In this document: piece by piece, positions 46,848 through 53,328 of the stretch | Layout of the letters: each line of letters begins with the position of its first letter | How positions within the stretch are numbered: the stretch's first letter is position 1 | IMG/VR virus record: IMGVR_UViG_3300031649_000002 | Location: 1-56,779 of that record | Origin: a virus | DNA length: 56,779 nucleotides | Direction: 5' to 3' (one strand) | Position numbers and translations under genes: made by a program | The notes under the pieces: generated by a model | Seen by the model: the letters and a program-made list of their open reading frames with translations, nothing else | Told to the model about the DNA's origin: nothing | Databases searched by the model: none

Positions 46848-47219
46848 TCAGGTCGCGGTGCGGGCGGTGGCGGCGTTCACGGCGCGGGCTACAGCCAGGG
46901 CGTGACGGGCGTCCTCGGGCATCGCGGCGTCCTCCCGGAAGTCGATGCCGGTCCAGGACTCCAGCCAGCCAGCGAGGGCCTTGCCGACGCCGGGGTGCAT
47001 GGCCGCGATGTACGGGGCGATCGTGAACGCCGGGATGCTCGGATCCTCGTGGCAGTCAGCAACGCAGTACGGCACGCCAACGTTGCTGATCGACTGCGGG
47101 TAGCCGCTTGGCGGGGTGCCGACGGTCCAGGGCCCTCGGCAGTCTCCGAGGAACGTGACGAGCTGGCGCAGCGTCTCGGCGGCGGTGCGGATCTCGTCGG
47201 CGGGTGTGGGTGTGGGCAT
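46848..47219 (-). CDS. Hypothetical protein
   Basis: 123 residues from ATG at 47219. EIRTAAETLRQLVTFLGDCRGPWTVG, NVGVPYCVADCHEDPS and AFTIAPYIAAMHPGVGKALAGWLESW are the conserved-looking blocks. I recall short Streptomyces proteins with the same LRxLV, YIAxxHP and ALAxWLE spacing. Function unknown. Confidence 0.65.
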   Translation of the reverse strand: MPTPTPADEIRTAAETLRQLVTFLGDCRGPWTVGTPPSGYPQSISNVGVPYCVADCHEDPSIPAFTIAPYIAAMHPGVGKALAGWLESWTGIDFREDAAMPEDARHALAVARAVNAATARTAT

Positions 47220-47233
47220 GACGGCTCCAGGAC

Positions 47234-47983
47234 TCAGGCGGCGGGCAGGGTGAGCGCGGACAGACGACGGGCAGCGACCTCGCAGTACTCCTCGCGGGCC
47301 TCGATACCGATCGCCCGCCGGCCGGACTGGCGGGCCGCGTCCAGCGCGCTGCCGGACCCGGCGAACGGATCGACGACGAGACCGCCGGGCGGGCAGGCGT
47401 AGCGGATCAGCGGGTCGATGATCCCGAGCGGCTTCTCCGTCTCGTGCCGCCCGCCGCGCACGGACTTGACCTTGACCACCGACCGCATAAGGCGGGTTCC
47501 ATCGTCTTCATAGGTGATGGCCTTGATTGCTCCCGCATGGGCGGCACGGTCGTCGTACCTGGCCCTGGCGTGCTTGTCGGGACCCGTGTATGCCACTCGC
47601 GGAGTGTCGTGGTGGATGTTCCGCCAGTCACCGCGGTACCAGTGCGTGGCCACCTCGTGGACGCGCTTGAAGCGGTCGGCGGCGAACCCAGTCCCGTTGT
47701 GCTTCTCCCAGACCACGTCTTGGGAGAGCTTCCAATCGGCGAATTCCGGAGCTCGGTCGAGGAACATGCGTATCGAGCCGAAGCACCACATCGACGAGGC
47801 GACAGTCGCGGCGAGGGTGGTCCAGCCGTCGGGCCAGCGGTCCCAGGCAAGGCTCGTTTCGCTGTACGGCGGATCCGTCACGATGCAGTCGGCCTGCAGG
47901 TCGAGCGTGGGCAGGATGTCGCGGCAGTCGCCGAGGTACAGGGCGAGACCGGTCTCGTGGTCTTCCCAGTACGGGGTGGTCAT
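47234..47983 (-). CDS. DNA adenine/cytosine-N4 methyltransferase, beta class
   Basis: 249 residues from ATG at 47983. Catalytic motif IV DPPY at 37-40 near the N terminus and SAM-binding motif PFAGSGSA near ~215, i.e. the beta-class order IV...TRD...I. ADCIVTDPPYSETSLAWDRWPDG and KPLGIIDPLIRYACPPGG are typical. No restriction endonuclease gene is adjacent (the HNH at 49321 is two genes upstream), so it is probably a solitary phage methyltransferase protecting phage DNA. Confidence 0.88.
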   Translation of the reverse strand: MTTPYWEDHETGLALYLGDCRDILPTLDLQADCIVTDPPYSETSLAWDRWPDGWTTLAATVASSMWCFGSIRMFLDRAPEFADWKLSQDVVWEKHNGTGFAADRFKRVHEVATHWYRGDWRNIHHDTPRVAYTGPDKHARARYDDRAAHAGAIKAITYEDDGTRLMRSVVKVKSVRGGRHETEKPLGIIDPLIRYACPPGGLVVDPFAGSGSALDAARQSGRRAIGIEAREEYCEVAARRLSALTLPAA

Positions 47984-48031
47984 GTCGGGGTGGTCCTTTC
48001 CGGGGTGGTGGTGTGGCGGCCGACGGGCGGA

Positions 48032-49240
48032 TCAGGCAGCCTCGTCCTCGACGAACGGTGCGGACGTCTCCGGCTTGATCGACCGCCACAGGTGCAGGCC
48101 CGTTGGCCGGCCGTCGAGGAGCAGGAACATCGCGGCACGGTTGGCGGGGTCGTTGATGCTCTGGACCGCGCGAGCGAACGCCCCGCGGTCGGCGGCAAGG
48201 TGAGCGACGCCCTTGAACGCGAACTCGACGAGCTGCTGCCGCTCCTTGTGCTGGAACTCCAGCCGCGCGGCCACCGACTTCACCCACGTGTCGAACTCGT
48301 CGGGCACCTGCTCCAGCAGCGCATCGAGCGGACCGCGGCCGCCATCAGCGAGCGCCTGCACCTCCGAGACCGGGCAGCCGAGCGACTTCGCGACGAGCTT
48401 CGGCGGCTGGCCGGCGAACAGCTGCATGCCGGCGTACCGCCAGATGTCCCGCTCGGTGATCCCGGTGAGGACCTTGTGGAGGCGGACGTACTCGGCAAGC
48501 TTTGCCTTCGCGCGGAGCCCCGAGGCGTAGCGGATGACGTAGCCCTCGGCGTGCATGCCGTTGCTCTGGTCGCCGTCGAGGGTCCGGCTGCCGTCCGTGA
48601 GCTCCAGCAGCTTCGGCAAGGGCATGGCGGGCCAGGTGCGGACGACCGTGCCGAGGTCCAGCCAGTCGACCGCCGCCGTCCGCAGGGGGATCTCGGTGCC
48701 GTCGATCTCGTAGGCGGCGAGAAGGACGAGGTCTTCCCGCTGCCCGTAGTTGACGACGATTCGGTTGCCCGGGTAGATGATCTCGGCGAGGTAGGTAGCG
48801 CCGGGCCATAGGGCATCGGTGTCGTGGTCGTCGAGCCAGCGCTGCGCCCACATGGCCTGCTCGCTGGTGAAGCTGCCCTTGGAGGCTGCCCGCCACCGGC
48901 CGGCGTGCCAGAAGACGATGCCGAGCGACCCGTCGACTTTGTCGTACACCTCGAACGGCTCGCCCTCGGGGAGCGGCGGCGCGTAGGTGTTGCCGTGCTG
49001 GTGCTCGCCGACGTTGAAGAACTTCGGGAACGGCCAGGCGACGATTTCGCCGGTCTTGTCGTCGGCGATCAGGCCGCGGCATTGGAGGGTGACCGGGGTC
49101 CAGGCGCGTTCGTACTGGGCTGCCCGCGTGTAGGTGTAGATCGACAGCGGAAGGGCGGGGTGCTTTCGGCGGGTGACGTGGCCGGCCTGGATGGCAGCGG
49201 TGAGGTCGGCGGGTGGGATGAGGGTGTCGAGAGTGGTCAT
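48032..49240 (-). CDS. RNA ligase, T4 Rnl1-like
   Basis: 402 residues from ATG at 49240. Nucleotidyltransferase motif I K101-V-D-G-S-L (YDKVDGSLGIVF) with upstream CRGLIADDKTGEIVAWPFPKFFN (the R and FxKFFN element of Rnl1). Motif IIIa-like YLAEIIYPGNRIVVNYG and motif IV/V EGYVIRYASGLRAKAKLAEYV follow. The helical C terminus (~255-400) may set RNA specificity. It would seal broken RNA, for example tRNAs cut by host anticodon nucleases. No polynucleotide kinase/phosphatase gene is seen in the window. Confidence 0.87.
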   Translation of the reverse strand: MTTLDTLIPPADLTAAIQAGHVTRRKHPALPLSIYTYTRAAQYERAWTPVTLQCRGLIADDKTGEIVAWPFPKFFNVGEHQHGNTYAPPLPEGEPFEVYDKVDGSLGIVFWHAGRWRAASKGSFTSEQAMWAQRWLDDHDTDALWPGATYLAEIIYPGNRIVVNYGQREDLVLLAAYEIDGTEIPLRTAAVDWLDLGTVVRTWPAMPLPKLLELTDGSRTLDGDQSNGMHAEGYVIRYASGLRAKAKLAEYVRLHKVLTGITERDIWRYAGMQLFAGQPPKLVAKSLGCPVSEVQALADGGRGPLDALLEQVPDEFDTWVKSVAARLEFQHKERQQLVEFAFKGVAHLAADRGAFARAVQSINDPANRAAMFLLLDGRPTGLHLWRSIKPETSAPFVEDEAA

Positions 49241-49273
49241 GGCTGGTTCCTTACTGACTCGTCGGTTAGTTGT

Positions 49274-49320
49274 GGGTGGGGTGTGGGGTGGGGTGGGGTT
49301 GGGTGTGTGGGGCGGGGCGG
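49274..49320 (+). repeat. G-run tract with quadruplex potential
   Basis: The gap between the HNH stop and the RNA ligase start carries at least six runs of 3-4 G on the plus strand (GGGTGGGG...TGGGGTGGGG...), i.e. C-runs in the message. Its rest (49241-49273) shows only a weak ACTGAC...GTTAGT inverted repeat. Confidence 0.6.
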
Positions 49321-49686
49321 TCAGGTGGTGGGCTCGGTGAGGGTGAGTTGGCCGGCGGCTTCGGTGGCGGCGCGGCGGGTGGCTGCGGCGGTTTCGCGGT
49401 GGTGGTCTGCGTCGTAGGCGAGGTGGCAGCCGTTGCAGAACGCGCGGAGGTTGTTCTCGTCGCAGTTCTCGGGGGTGTGGTCGAGGTGGGCGACGGTGAG
49501 GACGACCTTCGAGCCGGTGCCGTACGCCTGGCCGCCGTTGTGGTTGGGGCAGCGTCCGGTGTGGGTGCCGCGTCCGCATTCGCCGAGGCACTCGCAGTGG
49601 CCAGCAGCGCGCACCGTGCGGATGTGGAGGCTGATCTCCCGCCAGTTGGCCGGGTAGCGGTGGCGGTTCTCGGGCCGGATGGGCAT
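49321..49686 (-). CDS. HNH endonuclease
   Basis: 121 residues from ATG at 49686 (ATGA overlap). Starts NRHRYPANWREISLHIRTVRA-GHCECLGECG, then VLTVAHLDHTPENCDENNLRAFCNGCHLAYDADHH: catalytic H-L-D-H, structural Asn (NL), and CxxCH with the final His. A zinc site is completed by the earlier Cys residues. Small HNH proteins are frequent in actinophages and may nick DNA in packaging or act as homing-type nucleases. Not near terminase here, so a packaging role is unproven. Confidence 0.85.
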   Translation of the reverse strand: MPIRPENRHRYPANWREISLHIRTVRAAGHCECLGECGRGTHTGRCPNHNGGQAYGTGSKVVLTVAHLDHTPENCDENNLRAFCNGCHLAYDADHHRETAAATRRAATEAAGQLTLTEPTT

Positions 49687-49838
49687 CAGGCGGCTCTGTC
49701 GTTGATGTCGGCGGTGATCTGGTAGCCGCTGCTGATCAGGTACTGGGCCACGCGCCCGGCTGCAGCGTCGTGGTCTTCGTCGAGGAGGTGGGCGTCTTCG
49801 AGGGCGGCGCGGATGACGGAGAGGGCGGCGTCGGGCAC
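49686..49838 (-). CDS. Small hypothetical protein overlapping its neighbour
   Basis: 50 residues from GTG at 49838 with AAGGAGACACC upstream. PDAALSVIRAALEDAHLLDEDHDAAAGRVAQYLISSGYQITADINDRAA is helical and looks like a genuine protein. Its first ~103 nt overlap, in another frame, the end of the 49736-49981 gene. Coupled to the HNH gene by ATGA. Confidence 0.6.
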   Translation of the reverse strand: MPDAALSVIRAALEDAHLLDEDHDAAAGRVAQYLISSGYQITADINDRAA

Positions 49839-49981
49839 GGTGTCTCCTTGGTGGTGTGGGCGGTGATGCGTGCGTCGTGGGATTCGATGAGCAGGCGTCG
49901 GCCGCGGGGGCTGGTGCAGCGTTGGCCGGCGGGTGCTTGGCACCAGGGGCAGCGGATGGCCCACTCCGGAAGCTGGGTCAT
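49736..49981 (-). CDS. Small zinc-finger protein with overlapping C-terminal extension
   Basis: 81 residues from ATG at 49981. The first ~48 residues (LPEWAIRCPWCQAPAGQRCTSPRGRRLLIESHDARITAH) are a Cys2-Cys-His knuckle typical of small Streptomyces phage proteins. The remaining ~33 residues are Pro/Ser/Thr-rich and coincide with the out-of-frame 49838 gene. The functional part is probably the N-terminal finger. Confidence 0.6.
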   Translation of the reverse strand: MTQLPEWAIRCPWCQAPAGQRCTSPRGRRLLIESHDARITAHTTKETPCPTPPSPSSAPPSKTPTSSTKTTTLQPGAWPST

Positions 49982-50631
49982 GAGGCTTCGGCGCGGCGGG
50001 CGAGGGCGCGGCGGGAGGCTTCGCGGCGGCGCTCGATCTCTGCGGCCTCGATGGCCGGGTCGGTGGCTTCGCCTCGGCGTGCTGCGTGGGGGGCGCGTTC
50101 TTTGCCGCTGGAGAGGCGGCAGGGGCGGCCGATGGGTGCGGAGCACTTGGGGCATTCGGTGCCGAGGGGGCCGGGGCGGCGAATCTTGGCGATCTCGTCG
50201 TCCTCGTCGGGTACGTCGCGGCCGACACCTTCGAGGAACTTGGCGACCTGCTTGGTCGGCCCTCCGGTGAGCGCGGGCGCCTGGGTTGGTGCGGGGGCGG
50301 TGCCGCTACCGATGGCGTGCTGCTGGCGGCGGAGTCGTTGGATGTACTCCGGGTCCGTCTCGCCTGCCGGGGGTTCGTAGACGAAGTTCTCCAGCCGTTC
50401 GCGGCGGATGCTCTGGCGGTGGGTGCGGACGTCGTGGGGCTGGATCCACAGGCGTTGGCCGGCTTCTTTGGGTGGGGTGCCGTAGAAGCGGGCGACGGCG
50501 TCGAAGCAGTCTTGGTCGAGGGGGAGATCCTTGAGGGCGGTTGCCCAGGCGCGTTTGGCGATTTGGGAGGGCTGCCGGTTGTCGAAGGCGGCGCAGGCGG
50601 CGAGGAGTTGTTGTGCGTCGTCGGGGGTCAC
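49978..50631 (-). CDS. Replication-associated hypothetical protein with C-terminal zinc motif
   Basis: 217 residues from GTG at 50631 (CAGGAG upstream; overlaps the replication-protein stop). N-terminal helical part (TPDDAQQLLAACAAFDNRQPSQIAKRAWATALKDLPLDQDCFDAVARFYGTPP...) resembles domains that follow replication initiators in actinobacterial elements. The C-terminal CPKCSAPIGRPCRLSSGKERAPHAAR (~165-190) is a zinc motif shared with many small proteins here. Likely works with the upstream winged-helix protein. Confidence 0.6.
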   Translation of the reverse strand: MTPDDAQQLLAACAAFDNRQPSQIAKRAWATALKDLPLDQDCFDAVARFYGTPPKEAGQRLWIQPHDVRTHRQSIRRERLENFVYEPPAGETDPEYIQRLRRQQHAIGSGTAPAPTQAPALTGGPTKQVAKFLEGVGRDVPDEDDEIAKIRRPGPLGTECPKCSAPIGRPCRLSSGKERAPHAARRGEATDPAIEAAEIERRREASRRALARRAEAS

Positions 50632-51548
50632 GAGATCTCCTGTTCGGCGTCTGGGGGTAGTGAGAGCCATCCGGCGACGCGGGCGTCGGTGCCGGTGAGG
50701 GTGGTCTGTCCGCCGCCGGTGAGTGGCACGAGGAAGGCGCCCTGTCGGGGGCGGCCAGTGCCGCGGCGGGAGTCTTCGGCGATCCACTTCCGCCACGCTT
50801 CGGGCCAGTTCTTCCGGCGGGTCCCGGTGGAGCGGTAGTGCGCAATGAACTGGTTCGTGGAGTGGTTGAGGTCTACGTGCGCGTATTCGGCGTTGGCCCA
50901 GCGGCGCATCTGTCCGGTGACGGTGAAGCCGTCGATGTCGATGGGGGCGGGGGGCCCATCGGGCCAGGCCTCGTGCGCCCCACTACCCGCACTATCCCCA
51001 CCGGCATCAGCCATAGAAGGGGTTGGGGTCGGGACGGGACGGGACGGGGCTCCGTTAGTAACGCCGTTACGGATTCCGCTGACCTGCGGGTCTGCCTGAA
51101 CTTCGTGACGCTTTCCGGTCGCCGTCGTGTCGCCGTCGTGTCGCCGTCGTGCTGCGTTCGTGTCGCCGTCGTGCGTTTCGGGTGCATCGGAGCCGTCCGG
51201 CGGGACTGGCTTTCCGTTCCTCCGGCGGCGGAACTTCTCCTGCCTCTCGGCGTTCTTCTTCCGCTCGGCGAGTGTCTGTTCGCGGGAGGGGTTGTAGTCG
51301 AGGAAGTCGTGGATGACCCAGCCGTCGTCGGTGCGGTCCCATAGGCCGGCGTCTTCGAGCTGCTTCGCGGTTGCCTTAAGTCCCCGGATGTGCGCGACGA
51401 GCGTCAACTCGCGGTCGCTGATGCGGCCGTCGGTGAGGTTCTCGGAGCACCAGCAGATCGCGGAGACGTGCAGCCGGAAAGCTCGATCGGACAACAGCGC
51501 GACCTTCCGGTGGGAAGGGAAGCGGTCATCGAGCTTGACCCAGGGCAT
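50628..51548 (-). CDS. Replication initiator/DnaD-like winged-helix protein
   Basis: 306 residues from ATG at 51548. The N terminus (PWVKLDDRFPSHRKVALLSDRAFRLHVSAICWCSENLTDGRISDRELTLVA...LWDRTDDGWVIHDFLDYNPSREQ) is the winged-helix block of phage replication proteins. A basic disordered middle (~105-190, encoded by 11-bp repeats) and a C-terminal helical domain (MRRWANAEYAHVDLNHSTNQFIAHYRSTGTRRKNWPEAWRKWI) follow. Such proteins bind the origin, often inside their own gene, and load helicase. Confidence 0.72.
   Translation of the reverse strand: MPWVKLDDRFPSHRKVALLSDRAFRLHVSAICWCSENLTDGRISDRELTLVAHIRGLKATAKQLEDAGLWDRTDDGWVIHDFLDYNPSREQTLAERKKNAERQEKFRRRRNGKPVPPDGSDAPETHDGDTNAARRRHDGDTTATGKRHEVQADPQVSGIRNGVTNGAPSRPVPTPTPSMADAGGDSAGSGAHEAWPDGPPAPIDIDGFTVTGQMRRWANAEYAHVDLNHSTNQFIAHYRSTGTRRKNWPEAWRKWIAEDSRRGTGRPRQGAFLVPLTGGGQTTLTGTDARVAGWLSLPPDAEQEIS
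51119..51173. repeat. Five tandem 11-bp iterons
   Basis: TCGCCGTCGTG occurs at 51119-51129, 51130-51140, 51141-51151 and 51163-51173; the unit at 51152-51162 (CTGCGTTCGTG) is a diverged copy. The period is 11 bp, one helical turn, and not a multiple of three, so the array is maintained as DNA rather than as peptide repeats. It lies within the replication-protein gene and is a candidate origin. Confidence 0.7.
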
Positions 51549-51654
51549 CGGCACTTCTTTCGGTCGTACGGGATCAGGGGACTGGGTGTCTTGGCAGGGC
51601 TGGCCTCGCCCTGCCATACTACTTTAAAGATTGGAAATAATGGAAGGATTGGCA

Positions 51655-51993
51655 ATGACTTACACTCTGGCCATGGCTGCTGACCAGGGCATTCGGATCG
51701 CCGACGACGGTGTGGCGGAGGTCTCCATGACCTACGCCCGCGCGAACCTGACCCAGCTCCTGCGCGACGTCCGGTACGGGAAGCGCCCGGGCGCCTTCAC
51801 TGAACGAGGCGAGCGGAGTGCCTACGTGGTGCCGCCTGACTTCTACGAGCAGGCTCTGCGCGACCGGGCGATCATCGACGAGCTGCACAGGCGCACCGAG
51901 GATCCCGGGGCGGACGCCAAGGCGCACGACCAGGGCCAGGCCCGTACGATCCGCGATGCGCTGCACTCCGCCGCGCTGGCTGTCGACGACTGA
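51655..51993 (+). CDS. Phd/YefM-type antitoxin-like protein (orphan)
   Basis: 112 residues from ATG at 51655 (GGAAGGA 6 nt upstream). EVSMTYARANLTQLLRDVRYGKRPGAFTERGERSAYVVPPDFYEQALRDRAIIDELHRR follows the Phd/YefM layout: beta strand, R-x-N-L-x-x-L-L, T/F-E-R-G-x-R-x-A-Y-V-V-P, helix. A C-terminal acidic helix could bind a toxin, but no toxin gene is adjacent: a terminator follows at once. Upstream is AT-rich (51617-51645). May act as a repressor or neutralise a host toxin. Confidence 0.68.
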   Translation: MTYTLAMAADQGIRIADDGVAEVSMTYARANLTQLLRDVRYGKRPGAFTERGERSAYVVPPDFYEQALRDRAIIDELHRRTEDPGADAKAHDQGQARTIRDALHSAALAVDD

Positions 51994-52019
51994 CACCGCC
52001 CCTCCTCCTCTTTTCTCCG

Positions 52020-52046
52020 GGCCCCGCACCGTGCTGGTGCGGGGCC
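52020..52046. terminator. Strong bidirectional terminator
   Basis: GGCCCCGCACC (52020-52030), loop GTGCT, GGTGCGGGGCC (52036-52046): perfect 11-bp stem with a 5-nt loop, followed by TTCG. Separates the converging antitoxin-like gene and the 52063-52500 gene. Confidence 0.8.
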
Positions 52047-52062
52047 TTCGTGCTGCGGTGCG

Positions 52063-52500
52063 TCAGCGAACGAACTGATCCCTCTCGGCCTGCTCACGGC
52101 GGCGCTTGAAGTCGCGGAGCTCGTCCTCCGTCGGCTTCGCCGCGGCCATCTCGTCCAGGTGGTTGCCGGGATGGATCGGTCCCTTACCGACCGCGTCGAA
52201 CGTCCCGTCGATCTGCCGGCCGCGGTACATCGCACGGCGGGCATCGATCAGCGACTTGGCGTCCTCGTCGTTGCGGGCGACCTCGCAGCCGGTGACGCGG
52301 ACCTTGACCTGCGCGGGCTTCTCCTCGCCTTCGGCGTGGCCGGTGTACGACTTGGAGGTGAGTTCGACGATGGCGTAGACGACGGTGCCGGGCTTCTCGA
52401 AGAGGCCGCGGCGTTGGTCGGGGGTCATGGAGGCTTCGACTGCTGCTGCGGCGGCGTCGAGTTTGACCTCGGGGATGTCGGCTGGCCCGAGCTTGGGCAT
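52063..52500 (-). CDS. Conserved hypothetical protein
   Basis: 145 residues from ATG at 52500. PGTVVYAIVELTSKSYTGHAEGEEKPAQVKVRVTGCEVARNDEDAKSLIDARRAMYRGRQIDGTF is a beta barrel-like segment; the end is a charged helix (PTEDELRDFKRRREQAERDQFVR). I recall relatives in actinophage replication regions. The barrel-like core could bind ssDNA, but this is only a guess. Confidence 0.6.
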   Translation of the reverse strand: MPKLGPADIPEVKLDAAAAAVEASMTPDQRRGLFEKPGTVVYAIVELTSKSYTGHAEGEEKPAQVKVRVTGCEVARNDEDAKSLIDARRAMYRGRQIDGTFDAVGKGPIHPGNHLDEMAAAKPTEDELRDFKRRREQAERDQFVR

Positions 52501-52536
52501 GTCGTTCCTTCCGTCGGGTTGTCCTGGGTTGGTGGG

Positions 52537-52577
52537 CCCGGGAGCCCGCCTTCGGGGGGAAGTGGCGGGCTCCCGGG
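52537..52577. terminator. 14-bp perfect hairpin
   Basis: CCCGGGAGCCCGCC (52537-52550) pairs with GGCGGGCTCCCGGG (52564-52577) around a 13-nt loop. First of two stacked hairpins in the 127-nt gap between minus-strand genes. Confidence 0.7.
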
Positions 52578-52579
52578 TG

Positions 52580-52613
52580 GCGGCCGGTGGCGTAGGGGCG
52601 CCAGTCCGGCCGC
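52580..52613. terminator. Second hairpin, two-part stem
   Basis: GCGGCCGG (52580-52587) with CCGGCCGC (52606-52613), and inner TGGCG/CGCCA (52588-52592/52599-52603). Starts 2 nt after the first hairpin; on the minus strand it would be transcribed first, right after the 52628 stop. Confidence 0.65.
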
Positions 52614-52627
52614 CGATTCGGTTGGTC

Positions 52628-53041
52628 TCAGCCGCCGAGTTCGGCGTCGGTCATCAAGTCGTGCGGGATACGGCCCGACACCAGGACCTCGCGAAGGTCG
52701 GCGGCGGCCCTCCAGTAGGTGGCGGCGCGCTCGTGTTGCTGGCGCTGTACGGGCGTCGGCTCGTCGATGAACAGTTCGTCGCCCAGCTCCGGAGCGGCGT
52801 TGCCCATGCGTTCCCAGCGCTCGGCGAGCGAGTTGAGGGCGGTCAGGGTGGCGCTCTGGTCTCCTGTGCCGCCGTCCCACTGGTTGGCGACGTGTCGCAG
52901 GACGTAGGCGGCGGTCGGCTGGTCCAGCCCCTTGGCGGCGGCCTCGATGGAGACGCCGCCTTGGGTTTCGCCGGGCCGGATGATGACGAAGGCGAGGGCG
53001 TCGGTGCCGTCGATGGCGGTCATCGTGACGTTCTCGGTCAT
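52628..53041 (-). CDS. Hypothetical protein
   Basis: 137 residues from ATG at 53041. Begins TENVTMTAIDGTDALAFVIIRPGETQGGVSIEAAAKGLDQPTAAYVLRHVANQW, then helices (LNSLAERWERMGN..., QRQQHERAATYWRAAADLREVLVSGR). Seems an all-alpha DNA- or protein-binding protein. Flanked by hairpins on both sides, so it may be a separately terminated unit. Confidence 0.6.
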   Translation of the reverse strand: MTENVTMTAIDGTDALAFVIIRPGETQGGVSIEAAAKGLDQPTAAYVLRHVANQWDGGTGDQSATLTALNSLAERWERMGNAAPELGDELFIDEPTPVQRQQHERAATYWRAAADLREVLVSGRIPHDLMTDAELGG

Positions 53042-53064
53042 GGGTCGTGGTCTCCTTGGTGGGT

Positions 53065-53091
53065 GCCCCGCCGGTTTCCGCCCGGCGGGGC
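53065..53091. terminator. Perfect 10-bp hairpin
   Basis: GCCCCGCCGG (53065-53074) pairs with CCGGCGGGGC (53082-53091), loop 7 nt, in the gap between 53110 and 53041. Confidence 0.6.
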
Positions 53092-53109
53092 GCTGCTGTT
53101 GGGCGGTGG

Positions 53110-53328
53110 TCAGCCGAGGTGTTCTGCGTCGTACGCTTCGGCCGCCTCGGCGGCCTGCCGGGCGAGCGCTTCCTCGGCACAGGACTTGTGGGCCGGCTTC
53201 CGCTTCGAGTCGCGGAGCTGGGTGTCCTTGCCGCAGTACCGGCAGGGGCGTGGGGTCCACGACCAGTGGGCCGGGTCGCGCCAGTCGAGGAGCGGCGGCG
53301 GGTCGGGGCCGCTGTCGTCGCCGCTCAC
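53110..53328 (-). CDS. Small zinc-knuckle protein
   Basis: 72 residues from GTG at 53328, overlapping the WhiB-fusion stop (GTGA). CRYCGKDTQLRDSKRKPAHKSC (~29-50) has Cys-x2-Cys and a His/Cys pair, a basic zinc knuckle. Acidic helical tail. Coupled downstream of the WhiB-HNH gene; function unknown. Confidence 0.6.
   Translation of the reverse strand: MSGDDSGPDPPPLLDWRDPAHWSWTPRPCRYCGKDTQLRDSKRKPAHKSCAEEALARQAAEAAEAYDAEHLG

Noticed and set aside
47234-49686. Restriction-modification system made of the methyltransferase and the HNH protein
   Set aside because: The two genes are separated by the RNA ligase, and the HNH protein is a generic small phage type without a restriction-enzyme context.
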